The translations under genes were made by a program, and so were the position numbers. The notes beneath the pieces were generated by a model. It did no database searches. It worked only from the letters and a program-made list of their open reading frames with translations, and was not told the DNA's origin. DNA of 64,000 nt from Microbacterium sp. APC 3901 (GTDB taxonomy: Bacteria > Actinomycetota > Actinomycetes > Actinomycetales > Microbacteriaceae), in NCBI RefSeq assembly GCF_030407765.1, contig NZ_JASDCU010000012.1:1-64000 (forward strand). The letters are read 5' to 3'. Each line of letters begins with the position of its first letter. Within the stretch, counting starts at the first letter, position 1. Shown here in pieces: positions 53,121 to 61,953 of the stretch.

Positions 53121-54416
53121 ATGAGAATCAGACATCGAAAGTCGGTCCGCGTAGGAGCCATGGCGGCTGCCCTCGGCACCGTCGTGGCATTGGGCGGATG
53201 CGCGTCGTCGCCGAACGACGGCATCACCACCCTGAGCTTCTTCCAGTTCAAGGGAGAGGCGCTCGAGGACTTCAACGCGATCATCGCGGATTTCGAGGCC
53301 GAGAATCCCGACATCCGCGTCGTGCAGAACCAGGTCGCCGATTCCGAGACCCTCATCCGCACACTCCTCGTGAAGGACAAGGCGCCCGACGTCATCACCC
53401 TGAACGCGAACGGCGGATTCGGAGACCTGTCGGAGGCGGGCGTCTTCTACGACTTCTCGGATGAACCGGTGCTGCAGACCATCAACCCCGCGGTGCAGGA
53501 GATCCTCGCCGACCTCGGCACCAAGCAGGGCGAGGTCAACGGGCTCGGCTACGTCAACAACGCCAACGGCGTGATCTACAACCAGGACATCTTCGCGGAG
53601 CAGGGGCTCGAGGTGCCCGAGACGTGGGATGAGTTCATCGCCGTCTGCGACGCCCTCGTGGCGGCGGGCATCACACCGTTCTACGGCACCCTCGCCGACT
53701 CATGGACGGGGATGCCGTCGTGGAACGCCCTGGGGGCCTACGCCTCACAGGACGGCTTCTTCGATGACATGAGGGCTGAGGGGGAGGACGTCGGTGCGGA
53801 TTCCGCCGTGTCGTTCGAGAACGACTTCCCCGAGGTCATGGCTCAGCAGGCCGAACTCTTCTCCTATATGCAGGAGGGCTACCGTGGTCGCACGTACGAC
53901 GACGGGAATGCGGCGTTCGCCCGCGGCGAGTCGGCGATGCTGCTGCAGGGGATCTGGGCGCTCAACCCGGTGAAGGCGATCAACCCCGACCTCAACGCGG
54001 CGATCTTCCCGTACCCGGCGGCCGACGATCCGGATGATCGCCTGCTGGTCTCCGGAGTCGACGTCGTCGTGACCATGGCGAAGGACACCCCTCATCGCGA
54101 GGAGGCGCTGCGCTTCATCGAGTACCTGTTCGATGTCGGGGTGATCGAGGAATTCGCCGCCTCCCAGAACATGATCCCGTCCGTGACGGGCGCCGAGCTG
54201 AGTGACGATCCTGCTCTGCAGTCGGTCAAGCCGTACTTCGACGAGGGCAAGATCACCGGGTTCATCGATCACCAGGTGCCGCCGAGCATCCCGCTGGTCG
54301 CGATCGTGCAGCAGTTCCTCTTCGACGGTGACGCCGATGCGGCGCTGTCGACCCTCGACAGCGAGTGGCGAAAAGTCGCGGCCCGCACCATCCCCGTGAC
54401 GGGAGAAGACGAATGA
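53121..54416 (+). CDS. Sugar ABC transporter substrate-binding lipoprotein (alpha-galactoside module)
   Basis: A 431-residue family 1 solute-binding protein. The signal peptide ends in the lipobox ALGGCAS. Family motifs include GLGYVNNANGVIYNQDIFAEQGLEVPETWDEFIAVCDAL and FARGESAMLLQGIWAL. It is preceded by AAGGAGG and 35 bp after the alpha-galactosidase gene, so it probably binds raffinose or melibiose-type sugars. Its stop overlaps the first permease by 4 bp. Confidence 0.92.
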   Translation: MRIRHRKSVRVGAMAAALGTVVALGGCASSPNDGITTLSFFQFKGEALEDFNAIIADFEAENPDIRVVQNQVADSETLIRTLLVKDKAPDVITLNANGGFGDLSEAGVFYDFSDEPVLQTINPAVQEILADLGTKQGEVNGLGYVNNANGVIYNQDIFAEQGLEVPETWDEFIAVCDALVAAGITPFYGTLADSWTGMPSWNALGAYASQDGFFDDMRAEGEDVGADSAVSFENDFPEVMAQQAELFSYMQEGYRGRTYDDGNAAFARGESAMLLQGIWALNPVKAINPDLNAAIFPYPAADDPDDRLLVSGVDVVVTMAKDTPHREEALRFIEYLFDVGVIEEFAASQNMIPSVTGAELSDDPALQSVKPYFDEGKITGFIDHQVPPSIPLVAIVQQFLFDGDADAALSTLDSEWRKVAARTIPVTGEDE

Positions 54417-55351
54417 GCACTCTGACCAGCGCTGTGCGTGCCACGACCCCCGGGCCTGAGGGCACGAAGCGAGCGCGGCGCGTCCGCACCGCGAGCTCCC
54501 GCGCCCTGCCGGCGTACTACTGGATGGTCTGGCCCGCCGTCATCGCGTTCGCGGCGTTCCACACCATCCCCGTCATCGTGGGCATCTTCTTCAGCTTCAC
54601 GAACTACGCGGGCTACGGCGACTGGAACTTCGTCGGCATCTCGAACTACCTCAACCTCTTCAAGGATGACCGTGTCCTGAAGGCCTACGGGTTCTCGTTC
54701 CTGTTCGCCATCGTCGCCACGATCCTCACGAACGTGATCTCGCTGTCGATCGCCATGGGTCTCAACGCCAAGATCCGCGCGCGGAACTTCTGGCGCGGCG
54801 TCTACTTCGTTCCCTACGTGCTGGCGATCCTCGTGATCGGCTACGTCTTCCAGTTCCTGTTCTCGAACTCGCTGCCGAAGATCCTCTCGGGCATCCCACT
54901 CTTCCGCGACAACATCCTCACCAACCCCGACTGGGCATGGACGGCGATCGTCGCACTCGCGGTCTGGCAGGCCTGCGCGTTCTCGATCATCATCTACCTC
55001 TCGGGGCTGCAGACGATCCCGAGCGAGCTGTACGAGGCCGCATCTCTCGATGGTGCCTCGTCGTGGCGTCAGTTCGGATCCATCACCTTCCCGCTCATCA
55101 GCGCGTTCTTCACGATCAACGTCGTGCTGAGCCTCAAGGGCTTCCTGCAGGTCTTCGACCCGATCGTCGCCCTCACCAACGGAGGGCCGGGCACGTCGAC
55201 CGAATCGGTCACCCTGCTCGTCTTCCGCGGCGGATTCTCCGGCGGGGAGTTCGCCTACCAGACCGCGAACGCCGTGATCTTCTTCATCGTGATCACGATC
55301 GTCTCGCTCCTGCAGTTCCGGGTCCTTCAGCGCAGAGAGGCCGATATCTGA
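54413..55351 (+). CDS. Sugar ABC transporter permease (MalF/RafF-type)
   Basis: A 312-residue CUT1 permease with six helices after a basic 35-residue N-terminus. It carries VGISNYLNLFKDDRVLKA and the EAA loop ELYEAASLDGASSWRQFGSITFPLISAFF. ATG overlaps the binding-protein stop and the last base of its own stop is the first base of the next ATG. Confidence 0.92.
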   Translation: MSTLTSAVRATTPGPEGTKRARRVRTASSRALPAYYWMVWPAVIAFAAFHTIPVIVGIFFSFTNYAGYGDWNFVGISNYLNLFKDDRVLKAYGFSFLFAIVATILTNVISLSIAMGLNAKIRARNFWRGVYFVPYVLAILVIGYVFQFLFSNSLPKILSGIPLFRDNILTNPDWAWTAIVALAVWQACAFSIIIYLSGLQTIPSELYEAASLDGASSWRQFGSITFPLISAFFTINVVLSLKGFLQVFDPIVALTNGGPGTSTESVTLLVFRGGFSGGEFAYQTANAVIFFIVITIVSLLQFRVLQRREADI

Positions 55352-56259
55352 TGACCACCGCAACCACGATCCTCGCCGAAGCCGAGGCGACGACGCCCCG
55401 CCCGGGATGGCGTGCACGTCGCGCCGCCGAGAACGACGACACCCGCAAGACGAACTGGTGGGCCACCGCGCTCATCGCCGTCTGCTCGCTCACCGTGATC
55501 ATCCCGCTCTACCTCGCGGTCGCCGTCGCGCTCAAGACGCCCGAGCAGCTGGCCGCCGGCAACGGGTTCGAGTGGCCGAATCCGATCCGGTGGGAGAACT
55601 TCGCGGATGCGTGGGCGCGGACCGCATTCCCGCAGGCGCTGCTCAACACCGCGCTGATCACGGTCGGAGCGGTCGTCTTCACCCTGCTGACCAGCTCGGT
55701 GGTGGCCTACGCGCTGGCACGCAACAGCCACCGACCGTTCTTCAAGGGCGTGTTCTTCTACTTCCTCGCCGCGCTGTTCATCCCGTTCCCGATCATCATG
55801 CTGCCGCTGGTCAAGCAGACATCGCTCCTCGGGCTCGACAACCAGGTCGGCATGATCGTGCTCTACACGATCTTCGGAATCTCGCTGAACGTCTTCATCT
55901 ACAGCGCCTACATCCGCTCGATCCCGATCGAGCTCGAAGAGGCGGCCCGCGTCGACGGAGCATCCACGTGGCGGGTGTTCTGGCAGATCGTGTTCCCCCT
56001 GTTGACCCCGATGAACGCCACCGTCGGCATCCTCACCTGCGTGTGGGCGTGGAACGACTTCATCATGCCGCTCGTGGTGCTCACCGACCCCGGTGCGCGC
56101 ACCATCCCGCTGGCCCAGTACGTGTTCCAGGGCCAGTACAACACCGACTACACGACCGCCTTCGCCTCATACCTGATGGCCATGGCACCGCTGCTGATCG
56201 TCTACATCTTCTCGCAGCGGTGGGTCATCTCCGGAGTCACCCGGGGGTCGATCAAGTAG
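55351..56259 (+). CDS. Sugar ABC transporter permease (MalG/RafG-type)
   Basis: A 302-residue CUT1 permease, the last gene of the alpha-galactoside operon. Motifs are NTALITVGAVVFTLLTSSVVAYALAR, EAA loop ELEEAARVDGASTWRVFWQIVFPLLTPM, and VWAWNDFIMPLVVL. No ATPase gene is present, as in module 1, so a shared MsiK-like ATPase is expected. A strong hairpin ends the operon 32 nt downstream. Confidence 0.92.
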   Translation: MTTATTILAEAEATTPRPGWRARRAAENDDTRKTNWWATALIAVCSLTVIIPLYLAVAVALKTPEQLAAGNGFEWPNPIRWENFADAWARTAFPQALLNTALITVGAVVFTLLTSSVVAYALARNSHRPFFKGVFFYFLAALFIPFPIIMLPLVKQTSLLGLDNQVGMIVLYTIFGISLNVFIYSAYIRSIPIELEEAARVDGASTWRVFWQIVFPLLTPMNATVGILTCVWAWNDFIMPLVVLTDPGARTIPLAQYVFQGQYNTDYTTAFASYLMAMAPLLIVYIFSQRWVISGVTRGSIK

Positions 56260-56290
56260 TCGACGCAGGGATCAGAGAGTCAGGGAAGTC

Positions 56291-56321
56291 GGCACGGCCC
56301 GCAGCATCTGCGGGCCGTGCC
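56291..56321 (+). terminator. Terminator of the alpha-galactoside operon
   Basis: Perfect 14-bp stem GGCACGGCCCGCAG / CTGCGGGCCGTGCC (56291-56304 and 56308-56321) with a 3-nt loop. The remainder of the 271-bp gap to the next gene shows no coding signal. Confidence 0.85.
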
Positions 56322-56530
56322 GTCGTGTCGGCCCGCACGCTGAGCCTCGCCGGGGTGTCGACCGTCAGGGTGCCCCCGAGCCTCGCCGAGAGAACGACCG
56401 CGTGTGGAGATGTCGAGAATCCGTGATCGTTGTGGCGATCCTTCTCAGGTGAGGGCGTCGATGACTCTGCGAGTAACGTATGCGAGCGGAGTGCTCCACG
56501 GTGCGGGGGCCAGATGACGGAGCGCCGCGC

Positions 56531-57196
56531 TCAGCCGCAGGATTCGTACGGTGGCTCTTCGAGGGTCGTCGCCGTCACCGCCCAGATGGTGTCGACTCCG
56601 GCCGTGTAGGTCAGGAAGACGGAACCGATGCCGGCCTCCGACTCGATCGCGAGATGCCGGCGATCGCCGACGCTCTCGATCTCCGCCGCGTCGGGGTACT
56701 CGGCCAGGGCCTGGTCCACCCGGGAACCGACACCGATCCCCTCGGCCGTCAGCGGTCCGATGGGCGACCCGCCTTCGAGGTCGGCGGGAGAGGCGGAGAC
56801 CTGCACGAGGTCGACGACCGCCGGGTCCTGTTCCGGGGGTTCGGCGCGCTGGAGGATGAACGTGTATCCGTCGGCCTCAGCGGACGCGAGCCATGGGCAG
56901 GCTTCGACCGGAGTCGCCCCCGCGCCCGCCGCTGCGTCGTCGTAGGGCGTACCCAACTCGACATCTCCGATGCCCGACGGGCTGACGTCTGCGGCCGGGG
57001 CCGACGCGCTGGGCGACGCGCTGGGTGATGAACTCGGGGCGGGATCGGCGGATGCCGTCACGGTCTGCGTGACCGTCGGGGTCGGCGAAGCGGGAGCCGC
57101 GCACCCGGCCAGAAGCGCACCGGTGACGGCCATCCCGAACAGGGGAGAGAGGATGCGTGCACTGCGAGCGCGGGGTCGTGTGGTGTCGATATCCAT
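56531..57196 (-). CDS. Lipoprotein of unknown function
   Basis: A 221-residue lipoprotein: signal peptide with lipobox LAGCAAP, a Ser/Pro/Ala/Thr linker (about 30-75), then a domain of about 140 residues beginning GIGDVELGTPYDDAAA. Internal Cys residues are EACPWL and the C-terminal ESCG, a likely disulfide. The GIGxVxLGTPY start resembles actinobacterial extracellular domains of unknown function. The minus-strand -10-like TAGCGT (57208-57203) ends 6 nt before the ATG (leaderless) and lies in a 16-base stretch shared with the lipoprotein promoter at 11775-11790. Confidence 0.75.
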   Translation of the reverse strand: MDIDTTRPRARSARILSPLFGMAVTGALLAGCAAPASPTPTVTQTVTASADPAPSSSPSASPSASAPAADVSPSGIGDVELGTPYDDAAAGAGATPVEACPWLASAEADGYTFILQRAEPPEQDPAVVDLVQVSASPADLEGGSPIGPLTAEGIGVGSRVDQALAEYPDAAEIESVGDRRHLAIESEAGIGSVFLTYTAGVDTIWAVTATTLEEPPYESCG

Positions 57197-57396
57197 GCTT
57201 CGACGCTATCGGCGCGGCGGCGCATCCCCCGCCGATTCTCACGGCATTGCCAGATGCCTCAGGCGCTTCTTCTGCTCCGAGCGCTGCTCGTGAGATCTGC
57301 GTGCGGACCTGCGCCCGCGTCGACACAACTGACGTCGGATTGCTCGCGATCGAGCGAGAATGACTCAGTAGACGTCCGCGGAAGAAAGGGCTCTTC

Positions 57397-58125
57397 ATGG
57401 CGTGGAGCACGAGAGAGGTCGCCGACCTCGCCGGAACCACGGTGAACACCGTGCGGCACTATCACCAGGTGGGCCTGCTCGAGCAGCCGAGCAGGTCGTC
57501 GAACGGGTACAAGAGCTATGAGGTGAGTCATCTCGTGCAGCTGCTCCGCATCCGTCGTCTGCGCGAACTCGGGGTTCCCCTCGATCAGGTCGATCGTGTC
57601 GCCGCCGGTGACGATCGTGCCCTCGCCGCGCTGGAGGACATCGACGCCGAGCTCGCCGTCACGATCGAACGTCTGCAGCAGGCACGGGTGGAGATCCGCA
57701 CGATCATCGACGGCGCGACGACGACGGATCTGCCTCGGGGTTTCAAGAACCTCACCGCACGCCTCACCGATACCGAACGGTCGCTGATGCTCATCTACTC
57801 CCAGGTCTACGACGACGAGGCCATGCAGGACCTCCGAATGATGCTGGAAGCCGATCCGGCCGACGTGCGCCTCGACTTCGATGCGCTGCCGCCGGATGCC
57901 GACGAGCAGATGCGCATCCGCATGGCGGAGAGGTATGCGGTCGGACTCGCCCATGATCTGACGACCTATCCGTGGCTGCAGGATCCGCTGGCGCATCACC
58001 GGGGGCGACCGCAGATGACGTGGGAGGCGGTCGCGGAGTCGGTCGCTGCGCTCTACAACCCCGCCCAGCTCGATGTGATCGCTCGAGCGCATGTCATCGC
58101 GCTGGCGATGATCGCCGACGGCTGA
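57397..58125 (+). CDS. MerR-family transcriptional regulator
   Basis: A 242-residue regulator. The N-terminal MerR domain reads STREVADLAGTTVNTVRHYHQVGLLEQPSRSSNGYKSYEVSHLVQLLRIRRLRELGVPLDQV, followed by a coiled-coil helix (LEDIDAELAVTIERLQQARVEIRTII). The C-terminal 140 residues form an alpha-helical domain that could bind a small molecule. An AGAAAGG ribosome-binding site precedes the ATG. It is likely to control the adjacent GPP34 and exporter genes through the mirrored 33-bp motifs at 58898-58989. Confidence 0.88.
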   Translation: MAWSTREVADLAGTTVNTVRHYHQVGLLEQPSRSSNGYKSYEVSHLVQLLRIRRLRELGVPLDQVDRVAAGDDRALAALEDIDAELAVTIERLQQARVEIRTIIDGATTTDLPRGFKNLTARLTDTERSLMLIYSQVYDDEAMQDLRMMLEADPADVRLDFDALPPDADEQMRIRMAERYAVGLAHDLTTYPWLQDPLAHHRGRPQMTWEAVAESVAALYNPAQLDVIARAHVIALAMIADG

Positions 58126-58156
58126 GCGCGGGGGCCACGACTCCGGGCACCCCGAT

Positions 58157-58825
58157 TCACAGACGAGGAATCACCGTCGCCGCGATCACCGTGTTCATGA
58201 TGACGGCGTTCATCGTGCGCACCACGGCGCTCGAGGCTGCGGCGGCACCCCAGTCGCCGTCCTCGAGCTGTTTCGCCCGCGTGTAGACGTCGCTGCCCCA
58301 GGGGATCTCGGCGTGGAACTGGGGGAGTGTTCCGCTCGCCGACAGGAGGGCGATGCTCGCTGCGGTGCGAGGGTCCGGAGCGTCTCCGTCGATGAGCGCG
58401 GCGCGCACTCTACGGATGAGGTCGGAGCGACGTTCGCTGGCGAGAGTGAGCTTGGCCGTGGGGAAGAGTCCGAGGACCTTGCCTTCTGTGCGGTGCAGGT
58501 CACCGCGCGCGACGACACGGTCGAGGACCGGGCCGCGAAGCTGGGGGCCGATGCCGGCAAGAACGGCCTGGACGTCCTGAGGCTTCGTCGACAGCGACGC
58601 CAGAGCCGACGCGAGGAGCGGGTCGGGCGCGTCGCCGTCGCCGACCGCGCGCACCCGGGTGAAGAGTCCATGCTCCTCCGCCTCAACCCGGCCGGCGAGC
58701 GCCAGGTCGGCCAGCACGGCACCACCGAGCACGTAGAAGAGGATGTTCTCGCCGGCGATGGTGCCCGAATCGGGTTGGAAGAGCAGCAGCAGGGTGTCTT
58801 CGACGATCAGGGGTTCTTCCGACAT
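58157..58825 (-). CDS. GPP34 (GOLPH3-like) family protein
   Basis: A 222-residue mainly helical protein of the GOLPH3/VPS74 fold. Family features are LIVEDTLLLLFQPDSGTI at the start, YVLGGAVLADLALAGRV, LFPTAKLTL and the late RVRAALIDGDAPDPRTAASIALLSASGTL. In eukaryotes this fold binds phosphatidylinositol 4-phosphate at Golgi membranes; bacterial homologues are common in actinobacteria and have no settled role. It is divergent from the small exporter gene, with a complex shared promoter. Confidence 0.88.
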   Translation of the reverse strand: MSEEPLIVEDTLLLLFQPDSGTIAGENILFYVLGGAVLADLALAGRVEAEEHGLFTRVRAVGDGDAPDPLLASALASLSTKPQDVQAVLAGIGPQLRGPVLDRVVARGDLHRTEGKVLGLFPTAKLTLASERRSDLIRRVRAALIDGDAPDPRTAASIALLSASGTLPQFHAEIPWGSDVYTRAKQLEDGDWGAAAASSAVVRTMNAVIMNTVIAATVIPRL

Positions 58826-58897
58826 GGGTGCTCCTTCGGTCCGCGGCGTCGCGACCGCGACCTGTCGTCACGGTCGTCGCGATCGCCTGTAGGCCCA

Positions 58898-58989
58898 CAG
58901 TCAAGACGATGTTCCGACCACAGGGTCAAGGGGCAGGGGCGAGCGGAGACCTCGTGCTTGACCCTGTCCCGGGCACACGGTCTTGACTG
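58898..58989. promoter_or_regulatory. Divergent promoter with mirrored 33-bp motifs
   Basis: CTTGACCCTG-N13-GTCTTGACTG occurs twice in opposite orientation: 58957-58989 on the plus strand and 58898-58930 on the minus strand, ends identical, middle 13 bp different. Each contains -35-like TTGAC elements, and the long internal spacing fits MerR-type promoters. Each motif faces one of the divergent genes. Confidence 0.7.
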
Positions 58990-59048
58990 CCTTCAGACAT
59001 TCGCGGCGCACATCCGTCCGCGGCATCAGACAGAAGGAGATACGACCG

Positions 59049-59663
59049 ATGGACAACCCCTATCCCTGGTTGCAGGACTTCATCGACCAGATTCCCGAGA
59101 TCCTGCAGCCGGTCATGGTCGCGCTCGTCGCAGCCGTCCCGTACATCGAGGGCGAGGGCGCCGCCGCGTTCGGCATCATCGCCGGGATCAACCCGATCGT
59201 CGCTGCGCTCGCCGCCATCACAGGCAACGTGCTCTGCGTGATCGCTGTCGTGCTGCTCGGCTCACGAATCCGCGGCGGCGTCGTCGCGCGCCGCGCGACG
59301 CGATCGGCGGCGGCCTCGTCCGCGGCAGAGGTGGGCGGGTCGGGAATGGCGACGTCGACGATCGACACGGCGACGGCATCCGACGCGGACTCCGTCTCCG
59401 GCTCCGCGACGGCGGACGAGGATGACGCGACGCGACAGGGGAAGGGGCGCACCAAGCTGCGGCGCTGGCTGGTCAGGTTCGGCGTCCCCGGCGCCAGCAT
59501 CCTGGCACCGATCGCCCTTCCGACGATGCTCACGGCTGCCTTCTTCGTCGCATCCGGCGTGCGCAAGGAGTGGGTCATCCTGTGGCAGATCGTCGCGATC
59601 GTGCTGTGGACGGGAGCTGTCGCGGCTGCCGCCACGGGGCTGCTCGCTCTGCTGGGCTGGTGA
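59049..59663 (+). CDS. Small multidrug-export-type membrane protein
   Basis: A 204-residue membrane protein with hydrophobic segments at about 20-40, 45-75, 140-165 and 175-200. Motifs EGEGAAAFGIIAGINPIVAALAAITGN and APIALPTMLTAAFFVASGV resemble the small multi-drug export family (PF06695). An unusual hydrophilic loop of about 50 residues, rich in Ala, Ser, Asp and Thr (about 85-135), splits the two halves. ATG at 59049 follows GAAGGAGA. It is divergent from the GPP34 gene and probably under MerR control. Confidence 0.75.
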   Translation: MDNPYPWLQDFIDQIPEILQPVMVALVAAVPYIEGEGAAAFGIIAGINPIVAALAAITGNVLCVIAVVLLGSRIRGGVVARRATRSAAASSAAEVGGSGMATSTIDTATASDADSVSGSATADEDDATRQGKGRTKLRRWLVRFGVPGASILAPIALPTMLTAAFFVASGVRKEWVILWQIVAIVLWTGAVAAAATGLLALLGW

Positions 59664-59673
59664 GGCGCCCCGA

Positions 59674-60555
59674 TCAGGTCGCAGCGGGGCGTGCCGCCGG
59701 AGAGGTCTCGGCGGCCCAGGAGGCCAGCAGACGCAGCCGCTCGGCGGACGGCGAACCCGGTTCCGCCGTGTAGATGAGCAGGACCTGGCCCGGCTCGGCG
59801 GTGATCGCGAGCTCCTCGTATACGAGGGTCACGTCACCGACGACCGGGTGACGGAACCGCTTGGTGCCTGACCCGTGGGTGCGCACGTTGTGCGCAGCCC
59901 ACAGGGCGCGGAACACCTCGCTGCGGGTGGAGAGTTCTCCGACGAGATCTTGGATGCCCTTATCGTGGGGGTCGCGGCCCGCTTCGGCGCGGACCACGGC
60001 GACGCACATGTCGGCGAACACGTCCCAGTCCGGGTAGAAGTCGTGCGCCGCTGGGTCGAGGAACTGGAACCGCGCGAAGTTCGGCGTCCTTCCTCCGTCT
60101 CCGATCAGTGGCGAGTAAAACGCTCGGCCGAGGTCGTTGAAGGCGACCAGGTTCTGTCTCTGATCTCTCACGACGGCCACCGCATCCGTGATGGAGGCCA
60201 ACGCCCATTCGAGACTCGGGCGGGGAGGGCCCGGCTTGGCGCTGCGGCGGCGGTGACGACCGGAGGAGGGGATGCCGTCGGCATTGCGCGCCAGATCGAG
60301 CAGATGCGCGTGCTCGGCGTCGGAGAGCTGGAGGGCGCGAGAGACGGCATCGAGCACTGCTCCAGAGGCGCCCGCGATCGCACCGCGTTCCAGCTTGGAG
60401 TAGTACTCCACGCTGACTCCGGCAAGCGTGGCCACTTCGCTGCGTCGCAGCCCTTCGACACGCCGGTTCGACCCGGCTGTCAGCCCGACGGCCTCCGGCG
60501 ACACTCGCGCGCGGCGAGTCATGAGGAACTCGCGTACCTCTTCTCGATTCTCCAT
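59674..60555 (-). CDS. XRE-family regulator with MmyB-like ligand-binding domain
   Basis: A 293-residue regulator: helix-turn-helix (RRSEVATLAGVSVEYYSKLERGAIAGASGAVLDAVSRALQL) followed by a PAS-like MmyB domain (ITDAVAVVRDQRQNLVAFNDLGRAFYSPL, then FRALWAAHNVRTHGSGTKRFRHPVVGDVTLVYEEL). It faces the MFS transporter gene across 102 bp and probably represses it. The start MENREEVREFL fits the family; the longer frame is not conserved. Confidence 0.9.
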   Translation of the reverse strand: MENREEVREFLMTRRARVSPEAVGLTAGSNRRVEGLRRSEVATLAGVSVEYYSKLERGAIAGASGAVLDAVSRALQLSDAEHAHLLDLARNADGIPSSGRHRRRSAKPGPPRPSLEWALASITDAVAVVRDQRQNLVAFNDLGRAFYSPLIGDGGRTPNFARFQFLDPAAHDFYPDWDVFADMCVAVVRAEAGRDPHDKGIQDLVGELSTRSEVFRALWAAHNVRTHGSGTKRFRHPVVGDVTLVYEELAITAEPGQVLLIYTAEPGSPSAERLRLLASWAAETSPAARPAAT

Positions 60556-60657
60556 GTCAGTCAGGGTAGGTCGTCGCCCCGCCGTCGAGGAATGCCCTGT
60601 CGGTACACCCTTTGTCAGGGACTCCCTCGCTCCCCAGGCAGGGCTGACGATGGAAGC

Positions 60658-61914
60658 ATGCATTCCTCGTCCTCACCCGTTCAGAGCACCGGCCGCCGCC
60701 TGTTGCCGTCCGTGCTTCTGCTGTTGACGGTCTTCGGACCGATCTCGATGGACCTCTACCTTCCTGCCCTTCCCGCACTGTCCGCTGAGCTCGGTGCGGT
60801 CACCTCGGTCGCGCAGTTGACGGTGACCGCCTGCCTGATCGGCCTCGCCGCAGGGCAGCTGATCGCCGGCCCTCTGTCAGACAGGTTCGGGCGTCGGGGG
60901 ATCCTCCTGATCGGGATCGTGGCGTACATCCTGACCTCGGTGCTGTGCGCGCTGAGCCCGTCGATCGAGATGCTGATCCTGGCTCGCCTCGTGCAGGGCC
61001 TCGCCGGCGGCGTCGGAATCGTGATCGCCACCGCCGCCGGTCGCGACGTCTTCGAGGGCAAGGCCCTCATCCGCTTCTACGGCCGACTCACCGTCATCGG
61101 CGGGTTCGCGGCCATCGTCGGGCCGCTGCTCGGCGGTCTGTTGAACACTTTCACCGATTGGCGGGGACTGTTCGTCTTCCTCGCCGCGATCGGGGTGGTG
61201 ATCCTCGTCATCACCCTCCTGGTGTTCGGAGAGACGCTTCCGGCCGAGCTGCGCACCCGTGGCGGGTTCGGAGAGACCCTGCACGCCTATCGCACTCTTC
61301 TGAGCGACCGCGTGTTCCTCGGCGCGGTGCTGAACCAGGGTTTCCTCTACGCGGCGCTTTTCGCCTATCTCGCGGGCTCGACCTTCGTGCTGCAGGACAT
61401 CTATGGGCTCACGCCGCAGTGGTACGCAGCAGCTTTCGGGCTCAACTCCGCAGGACACATGGTCTTCGGATACCTCGCCGGGCGCACCGCGGAGCGCTGG
61501 AGCATCCCGGGCACTCTCGCAGTCGGAATCGTCGTCACCGGGCTGGGAGCCGTCGGGCTTCTCCTCGCAGGGCTGATGCTGATGCCGCTGTGGATCGTCA
61601 TCGTCTCGCTGCTCGCGCTGTCGAGCGGCGTGGCAATCACCGCGCCCCCGGCGACCACGCTGGCGCTCTCCGACTACCCCCAGATGGCCGGAACCGCATC
61701 GTCCCTGCTCGGTATGGTCCGATTCGGGTTCGGAGGAATCGCCGCCCCGCTCGTCGGCGTCGCCGGCGCACTCAGCATCCTCCCTTTGGGAGTCGTCACC
61801 GTCGTGACCGTGCTGCTCGCCGCCGCGGCCTGCCTGCTCCTGAGGCATCGCCATGACCGTCCCGAGGGCGTCCGGCCACGAGACCACGGACTGCTCGCCC
61901 GCTCGGGCCACTGA
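60658..61914 (+). CDS. Bcr/CflA-type MFS multidrug efflux transporter
   Basis: A 418-residue 12-helix major facilitator exporter. The family motifs include FGPISMDLYLPALPAL in helix 1, the loop 2-3 motif A region GPLSDRFGRRGILLIG, and RLVQGLAGGVGIVIATAAGRDVF in helix 4-5. Drug/H+ antiport of bicyclomycin or florfenicol-like compounds is the family role. The ATG at 60658 is chosen; a nearby upstream ATG is in another frame. Divergent from its probable XRE/MmyB repressor. Confidence 0.9.
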   Translation: MHSSSSPVQSTGRRLLPSVLLLLTVFGPISMDLYLPALPALSAELGAVTSVAQLTVTACLIGLAAGQLIAGPLSDRFGRRGILLIGIVAYILTSVLCALSPSIEMLILARLVQGLAGGVGIVIATAAGRDVFEGKALIRFYGRLTVIGGFAAIVGPLLGGLLNTFTDWRGLFVFLAAIGVVILVITLLVFGETLPAELRTRGGFGETLHAYRTLLSDRVFLGAVLNQGFLYAALFAYLAGSTFVLQDIYGLTPQWYAAAFGLNSAGHMVFGYLAGRTAERWSIPGTLAVGIVVTGLGAVGLLLAGLMLMPLWIVIVSLLALSSGVAITAPPATTLALSDYPQMAGTASSLLGMVRFGFGGIAAPLVGVAGALSILPLGVVTVVTVLLAAAACLLLRHRHDRPEGVRPRDHGLLARSGH

Positions 61915-61953
61915 TTCCCACACCCACCCACCACAGAGGAGAAGGCAGACAGA

